From Bacteroidales bacterium UBA4243 (lineage in GTDB: Bacteria; Bacteroidota; Bacteroidia; Bacteroidales; F082): a stretch of 10,351 nucleotides of DNA. The notes beneath the pieces were generated by a model. It made no database searches, was not told the DNA's origin, and saw only the letters and a program-made list of their open reading frames with translations. Of the stretch, positions 6,371 to 10,351 are shown in pieces. Positions within the stretch are counted from its first letter, which is position 1; each line of letters begins with the position of its first letter. Made by a program: the position numbers and the translations under genes. The DNA is taken from positions 1 to 10,351 of the forward strand of contig DGXB01000113.1 of assembly GCA_002396205.1 (NCBI GenBank), in the 5' to 3' direction.

Positions 6371-6378
6371 CAAAAATA
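6371..6378 (-). promoter_or_regulatory. Candidate -7 box (TATTTTTG) for the SPOR gene
   Basis: CAAAAATA on the plus strand reads TATTTTTG on the minus strand. It lies about 20 bases upstream of the chosen SPOR-gene start. With the flanking G at 6370 it mirrors the ruvB box exactly (GCAAAAATA versus TATTTTTGC). Confidence 0.6.
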
Positions 6379-6408
6379 CATAATTCTTCGTCATCCACCG
6401 ATTTTTAT

Positions 6409-6416
6409 TATTTTTG
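6409..6416 (+). promoter_or_regulatory. Candidate -7 box (TATTTTTG) for ruvB
   Basis: TATTTTTG lies 30 bases upstream of the ruvB ATG, with a weak -33 match TTCG (6387-6390) at 18-base spacing. Predicted transcription starts near 6423. Confidence 0.6.
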
Positions 6417-6445
6417 CGGCTGAAAAACACGCTATTTCCAACGTT

Positions 6446-7483
6446 ATGGCCATGAACAGTAACCTTGATGCGAATGCTTCTCATTTGAGCAAGGCCGAGA
6501 AAGACCTCGAAAACGCCCTGCGCCCCGACATGTTCGAGAGCTTTGCGGGGCAGAAGCAGGTGGTCGACAACCTTCGCATCTTCGTGAAGGCCGCCGCCCA
6601 ACGTGGCGAAGCCCTCGACCATACCCTTTTGCATGGCCCTCCAGGCTTGGGCAAGACCACGCTTTCGCACATCATTGCACACGAACTCGGCGTAGGCATG
6701 AAGATGACCTCTGGCCCAGTTTTGGATAAGCCAGGCAACCTCGCAGGACTGCTCACCAGCCTTGAGCCTAACGACGTGCTTTTCATCGACGAAATCCATC
6801 GCCTCAGCCCCGTGGTGGAGGAATACCTTTATTCCGCCATGGAGGACTTCCGCATCGACATCATGCTGGAGACCGGTCCCAGTGCGCGCAGCATCCAAAT
6901 TACGCTCAATCCGTTCACGCTCATTGGCGCCACCACCCGCAGCGGCCTGCTGACGGCGCCGTTGCGTTCGCGCTTCGGCATCAATTTGCGTTTGGAGTAT
7001 TACGATGCGCACACTTTGGCCAAAATCGTGAAACGCTCGGCGGGCATCCTTCGTGTGCCCATCGACGACACGGCGGCTTTTGAGATTGCGCGTCGCAGCC
7101 GTGGCACACCGCGTATTGCCAACTTGCTCTTGCGCCGTGTGCGCGACTTCGCCCAAATCAAAGGCGACGGCACCATCACTTTGGACATCGCCAAAGTCGG
7201 CCTCAAGGCCCTCAACGTGGACGAGCACGGCCTCGACGACATGGACAACAAGATCCTCACGACCATCATCGACAAGTTCAAGGGCGGGCCTGTGGGCGTC
7301 AACACCATCGCCACAGCGGTGGGCGAGGACCCCGGCACCATCGAGGAGGTATGCGAGCCGTTCCTCATCCAGGAAGGCTTCATCATGCGCACCCCCCGTG
7401 GCCGCGAGTGCACCGATTTGGCATATAGGCATTTGGGGAAGACGAGAATCAAGCCCAGCGGGGAGTTGAGCTTGTTTGAATAG
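6446..7483 (+). CDS. ruvB: Holliday junction branch migration DNA helicase RuvB
   Basis: RuvB is the hexameric AAA+ motor that, with RuvA, drives branch migration of Holliday junctions in recombination and repair. The 345-aa product has Walker A GPPGLGKT (64-71), Walker B LFIDEIH (112-118), sensor 1 GATTR (161-165) and the arginine-finger region LRSRFG (173-178). Sensor 2 is in RRSRGTPRIANLLLRRVRDFA, and a C-terminal winged-helix domain (FKGGPVGVNTIATAVGEDPGTIEEVCEPFLIQEGF) ends in the usual RTPRGR. All expected motifs are present and the length is normal. Starts at 6446 (MAMNSN) and 6452 (MNSN) are both possible. I chose the first because it is the more upstream one and lies 23 bases beyond the predicted transcript start. 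ruvA and ruvC are not in the window. Confidence 0.98.
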   Translation: MAMNSNLDANASHLSKAEKDLENALRPDMFESFAGQKQVVDNLRIFVKAAAQRGEALDHTLLHGPPGLGKTTLSHIIAHELGVGMKMTSGPVLDKPGNLAGLLTSLEPNDVLFIDEIHRLSPVVEEYLYSAMEDFRIDIMLETGPSARSIQITLNPFTLIGATTRSGLLTAPLRSRFGINLRLEYYDAHTLAKIVKRSAGILRVPIDDTAAFEIARRSRGTPRIANLLLRRVRDFAQIKGDGTITLDIAKVGLKALNVDEHGLDDMDNKILTTIIDKFKGGPVGVNTIATAVGEDPGTIEEVCEPFLIQEGFIMRTPRGRECTDLAYRHLGKTRIKPSGELSLFE

Positions 7484-7578
7484 AATAGGAAATCATAAAA
7501 AAACGGAATCTATAGAAAAGAATTAAGTAATTAACATATTAAATAACAACGCATTAGCTATTATCACATTCGAACAAA
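7484..7578 (+). other. AT-rich spacer after ruvB
   Basis: This is an AT-rich stretch with many TTAA/TTAAT words and no gene. I see no clear intrinsic terminator for ruvB and no TAnnTTTG box on the plus strand, so the promoter for the downstream leader RNA is not identified. It marks the change from the GC-richer ruvB to an AT-richer block. Confidence 0.4.
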
Positions 7579-7724
7579 AAGCGTAGGAAACTGATTGTTC
7601 TGGATTTGGATAAGAGTTTATTTCGCGGTGAAGCAGGTTAAGCTAACTACTGAAAAGTTAATGCACTCTCAGTTGAGGGTGTGAACAATCTCTATAGTAG
7701 TTAGGCGGGTTTCATCCTACGCTT
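7579..7724 (+). ncRNA. Candidate structured leader RNA with pseudoknot, class unknown
   Basis: The closing stem AAGCGTAGGA (7579-7588) / TCCTACGCTT (7715-7724) is 10 perfect base pairs. It continues with AAC 7589-7591 / GTT 7709-7711 across a 3-base bulge. Stem P2, CTAACTACT (7643-7651) / AGTAGTTAG (7696-7704), is 9 perfect pairs. Hairpin P3, CACTCTC (7664-7670) / GAGGGTG (7675-7681), has 7 pairs with one U-G and a 4-base loop. GATTGTTC (7593-7600) also pairs perfectly with GAACAATC (7683-7690). That pairing crosses P2, so it forms a pseudoknot or an alternative fold. A weaker hairpin ATAA/TTAT (7610-7621) has a G-T-only extension. The wobble pairs are tolerated only if the plus strand is transcribed, the same direction as the SGNH gene 90 bases downstream. 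I do not recognise it as a named riboswitch or small RNA. Another possibility is a small non-autonomous mobile element with inverted ends. Confidence 0.5.
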
Positions 7725-7740
7725 CCCGTGAATGTGAATA

Positions 7741-7765
7741 GAAAGGTTCACACCTTTCGTTTTGT
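7741..7765 (+). terminator. Terminator-like hairpin in the SGNH leader
   Basis: GAAAGGT (7741-7747) and ACCTTTC (7752-7758) pair perfectly around TCAC, followed by GTTTTGT. The T run is short, so termination may be partial. Bases 7746-7757 can instead pair with 7675-7686 in the upstream structured domain, which would dissolve this hairpin. Confidence 0.5.
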
Positions 7766-7781
7766 CCGATTTCAGATGTGA

Positions 7782-7807
7782 TTGATAGTGAAGCACAAAA
7801 CTATCAA
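7782..7807 (+). promoter_or_regulatory. Hairpin immediately before the SGNH start codon
   Basis: TTGATAGT (7782-7789) pairs perfectly with ACTATCAA (7800-7807) around a 10-base loop. Two further pairs (GA 7780-7781 / TC 7809-7810) form across a one-base bulge. It ends five bases before the ATG at 7813, where Bacteroidota start sites are usually A-rich and unstructured. It could limit ribosome access. Confidence 0.4.
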
Positions 7808-7812
7808 ATCAA

Positions 7813-8556
7813 ATGAAAGATCCGAAAAACAGAAGAGGACTTATTGTGACTTTAGTCCTGTCATTGGTAGCAAACGTATTGTTGCTGGGAAGTATCTATT
7901 TTATTGGCGGTGTAAAAACGAACTTTTTCAGAAGAATTGGAACAAGAATGGGTGTTTGTGAGACAAAACCCCAGGACCGTGGCGATTATTGGTGCATCCA
8001 AGGGTGGACGAATACGCTAAGGAAGTTAGGTTATGACGCTGATGTTGTATTTTTCGGTAATTCCATTACAAGGGGCGGCAATTTTCAAGATTACTTCCCG
8101 AATGTGAAGACTTGCAATTTGGGCTATTCGGGCGACAATATGGATGGGATGATGCTTAGAATGGAGCAAATCAAGACAGTTAGTCCCGAGAAAGTATTTG
8201 TTATGGCTGGAATCAATGGCTTGCAGATGCAGACGGATGATGTTTTTGAAAAGAAATACCAACAAATGGTTGATTCCATCAAAAAGACTGTGCCCGAGGC
8301 GGAGGTTTATCTACAAAGCATATTGCCGGTAAATTATGCCAAGACGAATGCGTATGCGAGTAAAGGCAAGATTAGAGAAGCTAATGATATCATTAATAGA
8401 ATTGCCCAACGCTCTGGTTGTTTTTATGTCGATTTATATTCCTTGTACGAAAAAGATGGCGAAATGCCTCAAGAGTTGACGCGCGATGGAGTGCATCTGT
8501 TTCCAGAGGCTTACGACAGATGGATGGAAGAGATTAGGAGGTATATTGAGGAATAG
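7813..8556 (+). CDS. Membrane-anchored SGNH/GDSL-family hydrolase
   Basis: The 247-aa product has a short basic N terminus and one hydrophobic helix (about 10-32, IVTLVLSLVANVLLLGSIYF), an uncleaved anchor or signal, so the catalytic domain should face the periplasm. SGNH blocks are visible: block I VVFFGNSITRGG (78-89) with nucleophile Ser84, block II NLGYSGD (102-108) with Gly104, block III VMAGINGLQ (130-138) with Asn135, and block V DGVHLFPEAY (225-234) with Asp225 and His228. All four name-giving residues are present, so it is probably an active esterase or acetylhydrolase on a carbohydrate or lipid. The substrate is unknown. Block III has GING rather than the more usual GxND. Codon use differs from the neighbours: AGA/AGG for Arg and AT-rich third positions are common, while ruvB and leuS favour CGC and GC-rich codons. 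This suggests horizontal gain. It stands alone between ruvB and leuS behind a long structured leader. Confidence 0.88.
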   Translation: MKDPKNRRGLIVTLVLSLVANVLLLGSIYFIGGVKTNFFRRIGTRMGVCETKPQDRGDYWCIQGWTNTLRKLGYDADVVFFGNSITRGGNFQDYFPNVKTCNLGYSGDNMDGMMLRMEQIKTVSPEKVFVMAGINGLQMQTDDVFEKKYQQMVDSIKKTVPEAEVYLQSILPVNYAKTNAYASKGKIREANDIINRIAQRSGCFYVDLYSLYEKDGEMPQELTRDGVHLFPEAYDRWMEEIRRYIEE

Positions 8557-8734
8557 AAGTCAGTTCATCTCTTTCTGAAAATCAAAAGGATTATACGATG
8601 AGCTTTGGAGATAAACTCACGTTGCTTCTATAAATCCCTCAGCAAAAACGCCATATAAAAAGGCAAGGTGAGAATCGGTCCGTTGCGTCCTACATTATAG
8701 TCGCATAACTAATATGCTGTGATACTGCATATTA
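8557..8734. other. Non-coding stretch after the SGNH gene
   Basis: No full gene is visible. It holds a possible gene remnant on the minus strand (8628-8708, separate entry). It also holds the inverted repeat TAATATGC (8710-8717) / GCATATTA (8727-8734) with a 9-base loop, which abuts the first of the three direct repeats starting at 8735. Confidence 0.4.
8628..8708 (-). pseudogene. Possible C-terminal gene remnant, about 26 residues
   Basis: Read on the minus strand, 8708 to 8628 gives an open stretch ending in TAG with the protein-like sequence CDYNVGRNGPILTLPFYMAF followed by LLRDL. A stop lies just upstream (8709-8711), and no start codon or ribosome-binding site precedes the open stretch. 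It could be the tail of a gene cut off when the adjacent repeat array (8735-8822) arrived. I do not recognise the family, and a chance open frame of this length is quite possible. Confidence 0.2.
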
Positions 8735-8822
8735 ACACTTTTCGGGGCGAGTTTTCTCCGAAATCGCACACTTTTCGGGGCGAGTTTTCGCTACAATGGT
8801 ACACTTTTCGGGGTGAGTTTTC
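8735..8822 (+). repeat. Three 22-bp direct repeats with an exact 33-nt period
   Basis: Units lie at 8735-8756, 8768-8789 and 8801-8822. Each begins ACACTTTTCGGGG and ends GAGTTTTC. Units 1 and 2 are identical, and unit 3 has one substitution (C to T at unit position 14). The two spacers are both 11 bp but unrelated in sequence (TCCGAAATCGC and GCTACAATGGT). The period is about three helical turns, so bound proteins would sit on the same face of the DNA. Arrays like this occur at the ends of IS21-type elements as transposase binding sites, or as operators. No transposase gene and no matching inverted array is in the window. Confidence 0.85.
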
Positions 8823-8846
8823 ATGGTTCTAAAACGAAAAATTCCC

Positions 8847-8854
8847 TATTTTTG
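8847..8854 (+). promoter_or_regulatory. Candidate -7 box (TATTTTTG) for leuS
   Basis: TATTTTTG followed by C lies 38 bases before the leuS ATG. It has the same form as the ridA and ruvB boxes. No clear TTTG is seen at -33. The third direct repeat ends 24 bases upstream, so anything bound to the array would sit at or next to the RNA polymerase site. Confidence 0.6.
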
Positions 8855-8891
8855 CAGTTTCTTTCAAAATCAGCGAAAAACACTGCATCAC

Positions 8892-10351
8892 ATGGACTAT
8901 AACTTCAACGAAATCGAGAAAAAGTGGCAGCAATACTGGCACGACAACAAAATCTATAAGGTCGACATCGACCACACCAAGCCCAAGTTCTACGTCTTGG
9001 ACATGTTCCCTTATCCCTCGGGCGCGGGCCTGCATGTGGGCCATCCGTTGGGCTATATCGCCTCGGATATTTATGCAAGATATAAAAGGCTGAAAGGCTT
9101 CAACGTGCTGCACCCGATGGGCTACGACGCCTACGGCCTGCCCGCCGAGCAATATGCCATCCAAACGGGCACGCACCCCGCCATCACGACCGAGAAAAAC
9201 ATCAACCGCTACCGCGAGCAGATGGACAAGATCGGCTTCAGCTACGACTGGGACCGCGAGGTGCGCACCAGCGACCCGCATTACTACAAATGGACGCAAT
9301 GGACTTTCATCCAGCTCTTTAACTCGTATTATTGCAACGGCTGCAAAAAAGCCCAGCCCATCAAGAACCTGATTGCCTACTTCGAGCAACACGGCACCGA
9401 AGGCCTCAACGTAGCCCAAAGCAAGCCGCTGAGCTTCACCGCCGCTGAATGGAAGGCGATGAGCGAGAAGGAACAACAGGAAGTGCTGATGAACTACCGC
9501 TTGGCCTACCAAGCCGAGGCTTTGGTGAACTGGTGCCCGGGCTTGGGCACGGTGCTTGCCAACGACGAGGTGGCCGATGGCCTCTCGGTGCGTGGCGGCT
9601 TCCCTGTGGAGCGCAAGGCTATGAAACAATGGCTGCTGCGCATCACGGCCTATGCCGACCGCCTGCTCGAAGGCCTCGAAACCGTCGAGTGGAGCGAGTC
9701 GGTGAAGGACCTGCAACGCAATTGGATTGGCAAGTCGATGGGTGCTTCCGTCATCTTCAAAGTCGATGGAAAAGATATTGATCTTGAAGTGTTTACGACC
9801 CGTGCGGATACCTTGTTTGGCACGACCTTTATGGTGCTGGCTCCTGAGCATGAGTTGGTGAAGGAAATCACCACCGAAGCGCAACGCGCTGAGGTGGAGG
9901 AATACATCGCCCGCACCAAGAACCGCAGCGAGCGCGAACGCATGGCCGAGGTGCGCCGAGTGAGTGGCGCCTTCACGGGTGCCTACGGCATCAACCCCAT
10001 CACGGGTGCGAAACTCCCGATTTGGATTGCCGACTACGTGCTGATGGGCTACGGTACGGGTGCCATTATGGCCGTGCCTGCGCACGACAGCCGCGACTTC
10101 GCCTTTGCGCGTCACTTCAGCCTGCCTATCATCCAAGTGGTGAAGAAACCCGGTACCGAGCCGACCGACCCCGCCACGTGGGAAGAGAGTTTCGATGCCA
10201 AGGACGGCGAGCTGGTCAACTCGGGCTTCCTCAACGGTCTGACCGTCAAAAAAGCCATTGCCAGAATGATTGAGGAATTGGAGAAACTCGGCGTGGGCAC
10301 GGGCAAGACCAACTACCGCCTGCGTGACGCCATCTTCAGCCGCCAGCGCTA
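8892..10351 (+). CDS. leuS: Leucine--tRNA ligase, 5' part (486 residues)
   Basis: LeuRS charges tRNA-Leu with leucine. The frame is open from ATG 8892 to the window edge. Visible are the class I HIGH-type motif HVGH (48-51, in YPSGAGLHVGHPLGY), then HPMGYDAYGLPAEQYAI (74-90) and SYDWDREVRTSDPHYYKWTQW (117-137). The inserted editing domain carries the Thr-rich TTRADTLFG (302-310) and GTGAIMAVPAHDSRDFAFA (388-406) with the conserved editing Asp399. The zinc-like region has CNGC (148-151). The KMSKS loop and anticodon-binding domain lie beyond the window. Full-length family members in this phylum are about 940 aa, so roughly half is present. I translated it through and saw no frameshift. The ATG is preceded by no Shine-Dalgarno sequence. 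Confidence 0.98.
   Translation, partial: MDYNFNEIEKKWQQYWHDNKIYKVDIDHTKPKFYVLDMFPYPSGAGLHVGHPLGYIASDIYARYKRLKGFNVLHPMGYDAYGLPAEQYAIQTGTHPAITTEKNINRYREQMDKIGFSYDWDREVRTSDPHYYKWTQWTFIQLFNSYYCNGCKKAQPIKNLIAYFEQHGTEGLNVAQSKPLSFTAAEWKAMSEKEQQEVLMNYRLAYQAEALVNWCPGLGTVLANDEVADGLSVRGGFPVERKAMKQWLLRITAYADRLLEGLETVEWSESVKDLQRNWIGKSMGASVIFKVDGKDIDLEVFTTRADTLFGTTFMVLAPEHELVKEITTEAQRAEVEEYIARTKNRSERERMAEVRRVSGAFTGAYGINPITGAKLPIWIADYVLMGYGTGAIMAVPAHDSRDFAFARHFSLPIIQVVKKPGTEPTDPATWEESFDAKDGELVNSGFLNGLTVKKAIARMIEELEKLGVGTGKTNYRLRDAIFSRQR

Noticed and set aside
6352..6381. Upstream ATG giving the SPOR protein ten more residues
   Set aside because: It overlaps the predicted -7 box at 6371-6378 and would bury the signal peptide start.
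6353..7432. Long open frame of 359 codons on the minus strand across ruvB
   Set aside because: It is antisense to a complete RuvB and has no recognisable domain.
7581..7595. TPP riboswitch resemblance (GCGTAGGAAACTGAT)
   Set aside because: In the THI box a similar word is at the 3' end after the CTGAGA and ACCTGAT parts; those parts are missing here and the order is wrong.
7641..7706. Integron attC-like site: GTTAGGC at 7700-7706 fits GTTRRRY and AGCTAAC at 7641-7647 resembles the inverse core
   Set aside because: AGCTAAC breaks the RYYYAAC rule at its second base, the stem is a perfect 9-bp helix without the usual unpaired features, and no integrase or cassette is present.
7579..7724. Retron-type msr/msd RNA, because inverted ends enclose a structured region
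   Set aside because: No reverse transcriptase gene follows; the next gene is an SGNH hydrolase. Inverted ends alone are not enough.
8735..8822. Short CRISPR array
   Set aside because: Spacers of 11 bp are far too short, only three repeats are present and there are no cas genes.
8829..10136. Long open frame of 435 codons on the minus strand across leuS
   Set aside because: It is a shadow of the GC-rich leuS codons; the plus-strand frame encodes an unmistakable LeuRS.

Overview
The window looks like chromosomal DNA of a Bacteroidales bacterium (Bacteroidota). Three things point that way. The candidate promoters carry the Bacteroidota -7 box TAnnTTTG, mostly as TATTTTTG, and start codons mostly lack a Shine-Dalgarno sequence. 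The gene families include a carboxypeptidase-regulatory-like/DUF5686 outer-membrane protein, a lipoprotein ApbE and a small SPOR protein. The LeuRS, RuvB and FtsB/DivIC sequences also fit the phylum. Genus cannot be fixed from the sequence alone.

Layout. 1-62: 3' part of a tRNA-Lys(CTT) with a terminator behind it. 63-528: mostly non-coding, holding one possible 38-aa ORF and several hairpins or dispersed palindromes. 4392 down to 529 (minus strand): an apparent three-gene unit, FtsB/DivIC-like divisome protein, DUF5686 outer-membrane protein (start overlapping the previous stop as ATGA), then ApbE flavin transferase, the last separated by two copies of a GCTCCTACGGAGC repeat. 4523-5814 (plus): RidA and a D-2-hydroxyacid dehydrogenase, again overlapping by ATGA. 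5815-5946: a dispersed palindromic repeat between convergent genes. 6351-5947 (minus): SPOR-domain protein. 6446-7483 (plus): RuvB, divergent from the SPOR gene. 7484-8730: an AT-richer block with different codon use, holding a long structured leader and a membrane-anchored SGNH hydrolase. 8735-8822: three direct repeats with an exact 33-nt period. 8892 to the end: the first 486 residues of LeuRS.

Most genes are core housekeeping. The most unusual part is the leader of the SGNH hydrolase gene (about 7579-7812). It contains a 10-bp closing stem, a 9-bp stem, a 7-bp hairpin and an 8-bp pairing that forms a pseudoknot with the 9-bp stem. A terminator-like hairpin follows, and one strand of it can instead pair over 12 positions with the upstream domain. 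Another 8-bp hairpin ends just before the start codon. This arrangement resembles a riboswitch or attenuator, and I do not recognise it as a named class. The 33-nt-period repeats upstream of leuS are the second most interesting signal: they are either the remnant of a transposon end or an operator array.
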